Part shown: positions 9,410 to 17,800 of the stretch, in pieces | Position numbering within the stretch: the stretch's first letter is position 1 | How the letters are laid out: the number at the start of each line of letters is the position of its first letter | Assembly: GCA_964410105.1 (NCBI GenBank) | Contig: CAYPFY010000025.1 | Coordinates: 1 to 47,168, forward strand | DNA length: 47,168 bases | Direction of reading: 5' to 3' | Source: CAYPFY01 sp964410105 | GTDB taxonomy: Bacteria; Bacteroidota; Ignavibacteria; UBA10030; SZUA-254 | Made by a program: the position numbers and the translations under genes | Notes under the pieces: generated by a model | Databases searched by the model: none | Seen by the model: only the letters and a program-made list of their open reading frames with translations | Told to the model about the DNA's origin: nothing

Positions 9410-10303
9410 TCAGAGGCTGAAAAGCCTCGACTTCAGACTGGACTGAATCCGCCCGATTTTCTCCCGTATTCGTTCCTCGAGGGAATTTATCCTCTCCCGT
9501 AACCTTTCAAGCCTTCCTTTCATGGAGTGCTCGTGGCGAGGGATCGTGATGGAATAATCATCATCTTCCTCGGAGGGGACTTTCATTGAGAGGGTGAGTG
9601 TTTTGCCCTTCCGGACCACCTCGATCTGTGCGACGCTGTCCCGGCTTTCGGAGAGTTCATCGTGAAAATCGCTCATTTCATGTATCTTATGGCCGTTGAC
9701 TTTGGTGACAACGTCACCTGCCTTAAAGCCGGCCTTGTCTGCGCGGCTGCCGGATTCCACGCTGGCCACAAGTAACCCGGAGGCTTCGAAGTAGTCGGAG
9801 AGCTGGCTGGAAAGGGATTCGAGTTCGAGACCGTAGCTAGAATTGCTGGAATAGAAGTGAAATTGAAACGGACGCCGTGGAAGCGAGGGCATACTCGGCA
9901 TTCTGAAAGAAAATGCCTCGGGCGCCCGCACACGTCCGAGCGTCGCCGTGAGAGTCTTCTTCTCGGAATTTCGAACTAAATCGATCTTCACATCGGTTTT
10001 TGGGGGAGTTCGGTGCACGGCGGTGATGAGATCGTCACTGTCTTCGATGGTCTTGCCATCGAAGCGGACAATCACGTCCTCTTCCTTAATTCCTGCCTTA
10101 TCGGCCGGACTATCCTCCACCACCTGATCGACGTAGGCGCCTTTATCGGTAGAAAGTTTCAGCCGCTCCTTCATCGAGTGAGAAATATCCTTCAGCTGAA
10201 CGCCGAGGTAGGCCCGTCTTTCACTGTAATACCGCGAGGGCCGGGCGCACCCGATGGCGGCGGCCAGGACTGTGAGGAGCAGGACAAAGCGAAGAGTACG
10301 CAT
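9410..10303 (-). CDS. Lipoprotein with two PDZ domains and a C-terminal coiled coil
   Basis: A 297-residue protein. The ATG at MRTLRFV is preferred: AGGAG lies 9 bases upstream and it yields a lipoprotein signal with Cys19 (AAIGC). First PDZ domain about 30-108 (AYLGVQLKD start, SPADKAGIKEEDVI core). Second PDZ about 160-245 (SRADKAGFKAGDVV). The last about 35 residues are charged heptad-like (RLERLRERINSLEERIREK), probably a coiled coil. No protease domain is present, so it is not a DegP or HtrA; more likely an envelope adaptor that binds C-termini of other proteins. It lies 59 bp downstream of the NUDIX gene and could be in the same transcript. Confidence 0.85.
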   Translation of the reverse strand: MRTLRFVLLLTVLAAAIGCARPSRYYSERRAYLGVQLKDISHSMKERLKLSTDKGAYVDQVVEDSPADKAGIKEEDVIVRFDGKTIEDSDDLITAVHRTPPKTDVKIDLVRNSEKKTLTATLGRVRAPEAFSFRMPSMPSLPRRPFQFHFYSSNSSYGLELESLSSQLSDYFEASGLLVASVESGSRADKAGFKAGDVVTKVNGHKIHEMSDFHDELSESRDSVAQIEVVRKGKTLTLSMKVPSEEDDDYSITIPRHEHSMKGRLERLRERINSLEERIREKIGRIQSSLKSRLFSL

Positions 10304-10362
10304 AGAAGAATCTCCTTTCCACAGCTTTAGACTCATGATGGGCTCAAATGGTTGACACTTTT

Positions 10363-10824
10363 TTAAAGATTTTGGATAAAGCCGGCAGATTCGCCCCTGG
10401 CGATATACTCATGGACGACGCGGAGCCCTTCCCTGTGAGAGGGCCAGACAAGCATGTGCTGCGCCTTTTTGTACGAAAACCACCCAAATTCATAATGTTC
10501 GGATGAAAGGACAGGGTCCTCCTTTTTTTCGACTTCAGCCGCGAAAAGGGGGAGGAGGTTCACCGTATCCCATCCGGGGTCGTAGAATGAACTGATATGG
10601 GGTACGGCCCGGAGAGCGATTGGTTTCAGCCCGGTCTCCTCCAAGACCTCGCGCCGGGCAGTTTCGAAGGCTTTTTCCGACCCCTCGATCGAGCCGGTCA
10701 CGTACTGCCAGAGATTCGGGTAAACCTTCTCCTCCTTCGACCGGTGGAGAAGTAGATAAGTTGGAATCCCTTTCTTCCTCGTAAAGATGCAGACTTCCAC
10801 CATTTTCGAATAGATTAGCGCCAT
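10363..10824 (-). CDS. NUDIX hydrolase, NudB-like
   Basis: A 153-residue cytosolic enzyme. The Nudix box GX5EX7REXXEEXG is complete at residues 44-65 (G44, E50, R58, E59, E62, E63, G65). The flanking LWQYVTGSIEG and the SSEHYEFGWFS stretch resemble the dihydroneopterin triphosphate / dATP pyrophosphohydrolase group (NudB), so hydrolysis of a nucleoside triphosphate or related diphosphate is likely; the exact substrate is not certain. GGGAGGTG stands 6 bases before the ATG. The start overlaps the end of the upstream pseudouridine synthase gene by 10 bases, indicating co-translation. Confidence 0.85.
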   Translation of the reverse strand: MALIYSKMVEVCIFTRKKGIPTYLLLHRSKEEKVYPNLWQYVTGSIEGSEKAFETARREVLEETGLKPIALRAVPHISSFYDPGWDTVNLLPLFAAEVEKKEDPVLSSEHYEFGWFSYKKAQHMLVWPSHREGLRVVHEYIARGESAGFIQNL

Positions 10825-11531
10825 GATTCACCTCCCATTGATGTAAGGGAATCCAGCTCCTGGGCCCGGAGCGGGCGAAACTCACCCGGGCGGAGCGTAC
10901 CAAGTCCGAGGGGACCGATTCGGGTTCTCACGAGCGAGACGACCGAGTAATTTAGCTCAGACAGCATGCGACGGATCTGCCTGTTCTTCCCCTCCACGAT
11001 GGTCATTTCAATTGTCAAGGCATCCAAGGTGCGGACTGACGCGGGGCGAAGCCGAACGCCGTCTAATACCATTGAGGATAATTGGGCGGCATCTTTTTTC
11101 TGAAATTCACGATCCAGCCGGACCCGATAGGTTTTCGGACACTTCGAGAGGGGATTCGTCAAGAATTCCCCGAGCCGGTTGTCGTTCGTCAGAAGGAGGA
11201 GACCTGAGGAATCCCCGTCGAGCCGGCCGACCGGAAAGACCCATTTCTCCCGGCCGATGAGATCATAGACGGTCTTCCTTCCGAGCTCATCGGAACGGGT
11301 CGTGACGACACCGGCCGGTTTATGCAGGGCGAGGTAGATGAATTTCTGTGCGCGGACCGCGTGACCGTCGAGGGAGATCTTATCTGCCGAGGGATCACAG
11401 CGAAAGGATGCCGAGCGGCAAACTCTTCCGTTGATGCTGACCCTTCCCGCGCGGATCAGATCCACAGCCTGAGTGCGGGAGCAGTGGCCGAGCTTGGACA
11501 AAGCCCGTGCGAGGCTGACAACGCGTTTCAT
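10815..11531 (-). CDS. RsuA/RluB-type rRNA pseudouridine synthase
   Basis: A 238-residue enzyme that would convert a specific uridine of rRNA to pseudouridine. S4 RNA-binding domain at about 1-62 (LSKLGHCSRTQA, GRVSINGRV). Catalytic motif GRLDGDSSGLLLLTND at 102-117 with Asp105 as nucleophile, and the KNRQIRRML motif near residue 190 typical of the RsuA/RluB/RluE/RluF branch. The ATG overlaps the stop of the upstream YqaA-type gene as ATGA, which decides this start over the GTG nine bases earlier. The rRNA target (16S or 23S) cannot be decided from sequence alone. Confidence 0.9.
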   Translation of the reverse strand: MKRVVSLARALSKLGHCSRTQAVDLIRAGRVSINGRVCRSASFRCDPSADKISLDGHAVRAQKFIYLALHKPAGVVTTRSDELGRKTVYDLIGREKWVFPVGRLDGDSSGLLLLTNDNRLGEFLTNPLSKCPKTYRVRLDREFQKKDAAQLSSMVLDGVRLRPASVRTLDALTIEMTIVEGKNRQIRRMLSELNYSVVSLVRTRIGPLGLGTLRPGEFRPLRAQELDSLTSMGGESWR

Positions 11532-12136
11532 GCGAGCCACACCACAAGAAGCACGGCCGCTCCGAGCACGAACGCCAGAAAAACTATGCCGAAAAACCTT
11601 TCGACCAGAATCTTTGCCTTTGGCCCCACGAAATGGAGAAGCAGGCCGATAGGGGCAAACCGGAGAAACCGTCCGATGATGGCCCCGATGGCGAGCGTCG
11701 GGAGATCGAGCGTATGGTGAAAGCCGGCGGCGTACGTAAATGACACATAGGGAATGGGAGTAAACCCCGAAAGGATCAGCGTCGTAATGCCGTGGTGGTG
11801 ATAGAGAGAGAGCAGCGTATCGAACCTCTGCGCCATGCCGTAGAAATGCAGCAGCGGGCTGGCGAGCGAATCAAAAAGAGCGAGGCCCGCGTAATACCCG
11901 CCGAAACCTCCGAGGAATGAGCCCGCGGCCGCGATCAGGCCTAGCGTAATGGACTTTTTCGGGGCTAGAGTACTGAAGGCTATCAGAGGAACATCGACCG
12001 AGAGCGGAAAGAGAGACGCTTCGATGATTGAGATGACGAAGAGAGCCCATGTTGAGCCGGCCTCTTGGGAAAAGCGTTCAATCCGGACGAAAATGCTTCG
12101 GAAAAAACTCTTGTCGAAAATCTTGATGCCGTTCAA
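11528..12136 (-). CDS. YqaA family VTT-domain membrane protein
   Basis: A polytopic inner-membrane protein related to DedA/VTT (SNARE-associated) proteins. Seen: a first membrane segment beginning WALFVISIIEASLFP, a glycine-rich re-entrant part (AAGSFLGGFGGYYAG), the SGFTPIPYVSFTYAAG segment typical of YqaA, then GRFLRFAPIG and a C-terminal helix. VTT proteins are linked to lipid carrier flipping; the substrate of the YqaA branch is not established. The start is uncertain: there is no ATG in a good place, and I chose a TTG 17 bases after the upstream stop, which gives the usual ~200 residues. Longer frames would overlap the upstream gene heavily. No clear ribosome site is visible. Stop and next start form ATGA. 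Confidence 0.75.
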   Translation of the reverse strand: MNGIKIFDKSFFRSIFVRIERFSQEAGSTWALFVISIIEASLFPLSVDVPLIAFSTLAPKKSITLGLIAAAGSFLGGFGGYYAGLALFDSLASPLLHFYGMAQRFDTLLSLYHHHGITTLILSGFTPIPYVSFTYAAGFHHTLDLPTLAIGAIIGRFLRFAPIGLLLHFVGPKAKILVERFFGIVFLAFVLGAAVLLVVWLA

Positions 12137-12153
12137 GCGGCGGCGGGCTTTTG

Positions 12154-13275
12154 CTACTGGAGCAGAATCTCTTCCGACTTCGTGAAAAGCAGGTGGTCGT
12201 GGAGGTAGTGCATCAGCAGGAAGGAGAGGACGACGATATAATAGCACTGGTCGAACGAAAGTCCGAGCGTTGGGCTCAGGTATATAAGGAGACCGATGAC
12301 GGCCACCGCGCATCCTGTAAGGCCCACGTTAAAGAAATAGTAGCGCCAAGTGCGGCCATCCTCTGACATCTTGTCGATAAACTTCGTGCTTATCTCTCCC
12401 CTCTCGTGGCGCAGACGGTTGATATAGTAGGTTAGCCCGAGGTACTGGAACGAATGCCAGGTATTGAAGCCCTGGAAGGCCACGTCCAGATTGGGGAAAG
12501 CGGGAATGAAGAATGCGACCAGCCCGGTGAGCGAGATCAGGATTATTTTCGGATAATGCGGCGTTCCCGAGCGGATCTCCTGAACGGTCTTGGCGACGAA
12601 CAGAATCACGGAGCCGACGAAAAAGGCCGTCACCATGTAAAAAATATAGTCGGACTTCAGGAAATCGGGGTAAAGGATCTTGTTGGACCCGATATAGAAA
12701 TCCTCATGGATAAACTTATAAGTGGCAATCGGGTAAAGCGCGGAAAAGAGAACCGCGTAATCGATCAACCGCGAGGACCAGGGGATTCTCCGGGGCATCC
12801 GCTTATTGTAGCAGTCGACAATGAAAGCGGCCTGGTGAATGATGTGAACGGAGGCCCAGAAGAAGAAAAAGGTGATCAAAACCTGAAAATAATTGACGCC
12901 CAGGTAGATGACCGCGACGGGGATAAGGAGCGACGCGACCAGAAGAAGCTTATGTTCGCGGGAAAAGTTCTTATCGAGGGCGGTACGCGTATAGGTCGCG
13001 TACATATGCGGGCCGCCGATGAAAAGAGCGATGATCCCGTTGACGAGATTGCGGCTTGCGTCGGCGTCCCACACGAAACTTATCCCGAGCGAGGTCAGGA
13101 GCTTATTGATCGTCGGGGTTGCCTCGTTGGCGAAGAGGAAGGTGAGAATCGGAACGGAGACAAGAGCAGCGCTGAGGCTAATGAAGGTAAGATCCCAGGC
13201 CTTGCTGCGCAGCCACAGACCTTCGGAGGCGAACCCGGCTCGTGAGTCAACGGCCAGTGAATATGTTGAATTCAT
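12154..13275 (-). CDS. Polytopic membrane protein with conserved-looking histidines, function unknown
   Basis: A 373-residue protein with about eight hydrophobic helices and no signal peptide. Histidines cluster near helix ends: H90 in GGPHMYATYTR, H144 and H147 in VHIIHQA, H274 in NTWHSFQYL, and H356, H359 and H361 in MHYLHDHLLF. That spacing recalls membrane di-metal enzymes (desaturase, hydroxylase or Brp/Blh-like) in a general way, but I do not recognise the family and do not assign a reaction. It is the first gene of a four-gene run (YqaA-type, RsuA-type, NUDIX) and has a good promoter directly upstream. Confidence 0.8.
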   Translation of the reverse strand: MNSTYSLAVDSRAGFASEGLWLRSKAWDLTFISLSAALVSVPILTFLFANEATPTINKLLTSLGISFVWDADASRNLVNGIIALFIGGPHMYATYTRTALDKNFSREHKLLLVASLLIPVAVIYLGVNYFQVLITFFFFWASVHIIHQAAFIVDCYNKRMPRRIPWSSRLIDYAVLFSALYPIATYKFIHEDFYIGSNKILYPDFLKSDYIFYMVTAFFVGSVILFVAKTVQEIRSGTPHYPKIILISLTGLVAFFIPAFPNLDVAFQGFNTWHSFQYLGLTYYINRLRHERGEISTKFIDKMSEDGRTWRYYFFNVGLTGCAVAVIGLLIYLSPTLGLSFDQCYYIVVLSFLLMHYLHDHLLFTKSEEILLQ

Positions 13276-13305
13276 GACGGGATGAACGCCTGAAAAATTT
13301 CATTA

Positions 13306-13334
13306 ATAATAGGCAATTCCCCCGCAAGAGTCAA
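13306..13334 (-). promoter_or_regulatory. Sigma-70-like promoter for the His-rich membrane protein operon
   Basis: On the minus strand TTGACT (13334-13329), a 17-base spacer, then TATTAT (13311-13306). The expected transcription start is about 25 bases before the ATG at 13275. Confidence 0.75.
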
Positions 13335-13362
13335 CTTGCGATAAGCCCCCCCCGGCAAGCGA

Positions 13363-14316
13363 TCAGTACCGGACCAGCACGCGCGAACCGTGACCGAAGA
13401 TTTGAGGGGTTTGCGCCCTGTTCCGGGATCGAGCTTCCTCCGGCACATGTTTGGCAAGATAGTCGTCCATCTCCCCCGCGGTAATCTCATGGTTGCCATT
13501 GGCATCCGCGTCCCCTCTCAGGCCCTTCAGAAAAAAGTACGTGAACAGCCCATGCCTTTTCTTCGGATACCAGTTTGCAAGTTGCTGGGCGCTTGAGGAG
13601 GTAAAGACCACTCCCTCGTCGAGCGCGGCTACGGGGTTGTCGACTCTGATCCCGATGGGGCTCGCCTTCGAAATCAGAGTGCCTCCATCGTAATTCCCGC
13701 TGAAACATGCATCAATAATTACCGTGACGCTACGCGCATTCAGGCTTGCGAGCCGATCGTACAGCAGGCGTACGCTGTAGCCCGTCGATTTAGGATAATT
13801 GGGGTCGCAATCGTACGGCACAAAGTAGGGTTCTTTCGACCCAAGATCCGGGACGCCGTGGCCACTGTAATAGACGAACACGTCCGATTTCCCAGGATGG
13901 ACGTAATTCGGAAGCTGTTCCTCGATCACGCTTTTCAGACCGGCGAGCGTCGCATTCCCATCCTCCACGGTGATAACCCGTTCGTCCTTACATCCGAACA
14001 TTTTAATGAGATACCCTTTCATCGACTCGGCATCGCGTCTCGCGAAATCGACCGAGGGAACGTTTCTGTATTGTGAAATCCCGATCACAACGGCAACGGC
14101 ATCTTCCGAGGGGTCCTGATCCGCCGCCCACTTTCCCGCGGGGATGTCGACATCGACATCCACCCTTGGCGGGATGAGTTCGCCGACATTGCTTGATCCC
14201 GGAATAGACTGGGCCATGCAAAAACGAAAGGAGCTCACCAGGATCAATGAAATAGTAACGAGGAGGCTCGAACAGGGCACGACCTTCCTTCTACAATCCA
14301 CGGTTAGTGTGATCAT
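13363..14316 (-). CDS. Secreted or membrane-tethered caspase-like (C14) peptidase
   Basis: A 317-residue cysteine peptidase of the caspase/metacaspase clan. A hydrophobic signal sequence spans about 14-35. The p20-like domain begins near residue 72 (DAVAVVIGISQYRN). Catalytic dyad: His153 in YYSGHG and Cys204 in IDACFSG, both intact. A Ca-binding EF-hand-like loop (DANGNHEITAGE) lies at 271-282, near the p10-like end. Metacaspases cut after Arg or Lys and are often calcium-activated; that is family knowledge. The ATG overlaps the stop of the small membrane protein upstream (ATGA), so the two should be made in a fixed ratio. Export of a caspase is notable: the target would be envelope or surface proteins, possibly the two giant proteins of the same operon (inference). 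Confidence 0.88.
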   Translation of the reverse strand: MITLTVDCRRKVVPCSSLLVTISLILVSSFRFCMAQSIPGSSNVGELIPPRVDVDVDIPAGKWAADQDPSEDAVAVVIGISQYRNVPSVDFARRDAESMKGYLIKMFGCKDERVITVEDGNATLAGLKSVIEEQLPNYVHPGKSDVFVYYSGHGVPDLGSKEPYFVPYDCDPNYPKSTGYSVRLLYDRLASLNARSVTVIIDACFSGNYDGGTLISKASPIGIRVDNPVAALDEGVVFTSSSAQQLANWYPKKRHGLFTYFFLKGLRGDADANGNHEITAGEMDDYLAKHVPEEARSRNRAQTPQIFGHGSRVLVRY

Positions 14317-14819
14317 GGTTTTTGCGGCCTCCCTCCAGGCAGCGGAAAACCGGTATCCTGCGTCTGGGTGAGAGTTCCCCCGTTGTCGGCCGGGTGATGT
14401 AGCAACAATGGAATAAGCGCGGCAGCGGCACCCCCTCCCGCCAGCCAGACCCACGTTGGCAAACCGCCGGAGTTCCGTTCAGCCGTGACTACAAAGTAGA
14501 AATCAGAGCCCTCAATACCTTCGGGGTACTCTTTCATGATGTCCCAGATGATTTTCTTCCCCCCGCCCGAAGTTATTCCCTTACCCACATCGCCTTCGAC
14601 ATGTGAAGGAACTAATCGAAAGGTGTCCGAGCTCGAGCGTTGAAGTGATAGCCTGACTGTGTAGTCATCCCCGGGGGGGAGAAGCAGATCGAATGTAACA
14701 ACGACTTTATCTCCCGAGAGGTGGAAATGAACATTGTCCGCGGGGTACTTCTCCTGCCCTTTCAGGATGCCGGAAGCAAGGAAGAGTGCAAATAAACAGA
14801 AGAAAGTGAGTGACCTCAT
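14313..14819 (-). CDS. Small exported protein with C-terminal membrane helix, caspase partner candidate
   Basis: A 168-residue protein with a textbook AAGGAGG ribosome site 5 bases before the ATG. Signal peptide about 1-22 (ends LKGQ). A beta-rich domain spans about 28-113, with VEGDVGKGITSGGGKKIIWD, a pattern I associate with envelope proteins of Bacteroidota that accompany PEGA or caspase proteins, though I cannot name a Pfam family. One membrane helix at 122-140, then a proline- and glycine-rich tail (PLPGGRPQKP). The tail would sit in the cytoplasm if the bulk is periplasmic. It starts 9 bp after the giant surface protein and runs into the caspase gene with a 4-base overlap. Confidence 0.8.
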   Translation of the reverse strand: MRSLTFFCLFALFLASGILKGQEKYPADNVHFHLSGDKVVVTFDLLLPPGDDYTVRLSLQRSSSDTFRLVPSHVEGDVGKGITSGGGKKIIWDIMKEYPEGIEGSDFYFVVTAERNSGGLPTWVWLAGGGAAAALIPLLLHHPADNGGTLTQTQDTGFPLPGGRPQKP

Positions 14820-14828
14820 AGAACCTCC

Positions 14829-17800
14829 TTATTTAATCAAAACCATTTTCCCTGAGAACATCCTTCCATTCTCCGTCCTCAGCCGATAAAAATAGACACC
14901 GCTCGGGACTATTTCCCCATAATTATCGCGAGAATCCCATGAATACCAATAGCGCCCCGGTTCGACGGTGCCTTGAAATATTGTCTTAACGAGATCGCCC
15001 AGAACGTTGTACACATTCAGCTCGATCGTGTGCTTGTAAGGCACATCGACAGAGATAGTCGTGGAAAGATTGAATGGGTTAGGGAAATTCCTCCCGAGCG
15101 AAAATTCCCTCGGAACGACTCCGCTGAGCTCTTTCCCGACGAACTCATCCCTCCCTACCGCAATCCGCATCCGCGACAATTCATGAACTGCACCGAATGC
15201 ATACGCAGAATCCATCCTCAAATCGACGTACTTCCCTCGTTCTTGATCGATCAATAATACTTTGAACCATGGTGGAACTGATTCAAGACCAGAAAAACAT
15301 AAACGAGCTTGTTCATTTTTCCGTGTCTGCACGAGGATTTCCCAGACCGATATCGAATCAAATTCCGTGCGAAAATCGGTGGCAAAGTCCGTGAAATCCC
15401 CGTTCCATGACGGTCTGCTGAAGTAGACTGAAGCTATGGCTCCCACGGCACGGGGTTTATGAAGATCGAAATGATCTGGATCCGAGACCGACCCGGGGGA
15501 TACGCCGAAAGACGCAGTCCTATCCACTTCATGCCCCGTGGTCAGAATGATGTGAACCTCCCATACAGCAGGCACTGGCTGGACGAGCTGCGGCAACGGG
15601 GGATTTCCCAGTGGAATCCTGAGGATCGGACGACCGGCGCTATTATAAAAATAATACCCCTTGTAAGGCTCCAGCAATTGAGTTTTATCGAAGCCACCGG
15701 CAAACGTCCACAGATGTTCGCCAATACCCCCGTTGAACGCCTGCACAACTTTCCATGAAACTGTTTTTTGAAATGGACTTGTAATAATATTCCATCCCGG
15801 GTGCAGTGCGATCTGCGCGCAAAAGCTCCAATCAAGTTGTGCGCTGATCCGGTTGGGGCGTTGATGGACCATGAAGTTGCCTTTGTTGATAATCCAGAAT
15901 CCCCTTCCGACCGAGTCTCTAAACCTATTATCCGATCCGTCGTATCGGACGAGGTGATTTGAATCGGGACCGCCGTTATCCCATAGGAGGTCCCAGTCGA
16001 GTCCCTGCGTCCCAGTTGGAGAGATTATCGTTCTCATCAATTCATTCTCTGACCCCGGAAGGCCAAACAGCTTGTACTCGGTAGCCTTGTAATCTTTGGC
16101 CCTTGGGTGAGAAGCAAAATCCAGCTCCTGGGGTTGGCTCGCGAAAGTGGAGTCATAGTCCAGAGTCTTGAACTGTCTGGTTGCGGCGAGGCTAGTTCCG
16201 GCCACATTTCTACTCCGCACAGACCAGTTATACACCGTATTGACATCGAGGTGACTGATCACAAGTGAATCGGAGAATAGTGTATCAAGCAGAACCCGCG
16301 TGACGCCTTTGTCCAATTCCACCACAGAGGATGTAGCGCCAGATGAAGGGTTCCATCGTAAGACAACGGTCGCTTCTTGCGAGGTTGCGTTATCGGGTGG
16401 AAAAACTAGAGAGGGAACGGCAGGTATGGCAACAATAGTCCTAAAACTTCTCGCAGCGGAATAGCTGCTCGTCCCCGCTACGTTCTTTGCGTTCACACGC
16501 CAGTAGTAGGAGATGTCGTTGACCAGGCCACCGACGGCACGTGATGTGCCCGTGATTGTGGAGTCATCCACGTCCGGAGAAGTGAAATCCGGGTTCCGAG
16601 CGAGCTGGACGTGGTAGGTCTCGGCGTCAGTGGATGGTGCCCACACAAGCGAATCGGCGATCGAGAGGTTGGTCGCGCCGTCGGGTGGAAACGTCAGTTC
16701 GGGCACGAGAGGCAATGAAACGATCGTCGTGAAATTCCACGGCCCGGAATAGACACTACTATCTGCAATATTCGCAGCTTTCACGTGCCAAAAGTATTTT
16801 GTCCTGTTCCTGAGGCCTGATATAGCCTGGCTGGTATCGTTAAGGCGGAAGGTATCGACGAGAACGGTGTCGAATGTGACATGCTCCGAGAGCTGCAGGT
16901 GATATTTCTCTGCATCCAGAGAAGGATGCCATTTCAACACCAGTGTGACATGTTGATTGATAAAATTGCTTTCCGGAGATGCCACAAACGGCGTGAGCGG
17001 CTTGGCTACAATTGTCGTAAAAGACCATGTGATTGAAAAGGGTCCTTCCCCCGCGTCATTCATGCCGCTCACTCGCCAAAAGTATTCTGTCTTATTCTGG
17101 AGCGATCCGAGGGAAAAAGTCGTCGTTCCGACCGTGTCGTCGTGAACGAGGGAATCGAAAATGGATGATCGTGAAAGCTGCACATGATACAGCTGGGCAC
17201 CGGCGGATGAATCCCATTGCAGTCTTACTGGGAGCCGCTGATTGAGCGCATCGCTATCGGGCAAGAGAAGCTGAGGCGCCGATGCAAGTCTCCCCACCGA
17301 GCCTCTGACAGCCACAACAGCAGGCGCCCCAGGTCCGTTATGTTTGAAGAGGATGTCGCCGGATTTCTTCCCCAGAGTCGAATCGCTGAACGTAACGAGA
17401 AACTTTCCTGATGACAGCGGTGGAATCAAAGTGTTAGAAGGAGTAACACTGAACGCCGGAGCAGTCGACTGAACCGATTGAATAAACAGGGTGTCCAGAC
17501 CAGTATTTATGGCAGAAAGGCTGACGCTTCGCGTGTTGCCGGGGGTAATGGTACCACACTGGAGCGAGTTCTTGTCAAAGGATAGAATACCCATCATCTC
17601 CTTCAGAGGACGAAGCCAAACTCCGCGACTGGAGCTATCATCCGAGATCGCCGAGGCGTAGAGGAGTGAGTCTGTGGCAAACAGCGCGCTCACATTGAGC
17701 TCGGTCAGGCTGGGGCTATTCTCCTGAACCCATCCCTTGAACGAGGGTTTCCACTTCCATACTCCGCTGGGAGAAGTTCCTGCAAACACCTCTGTGCCGA

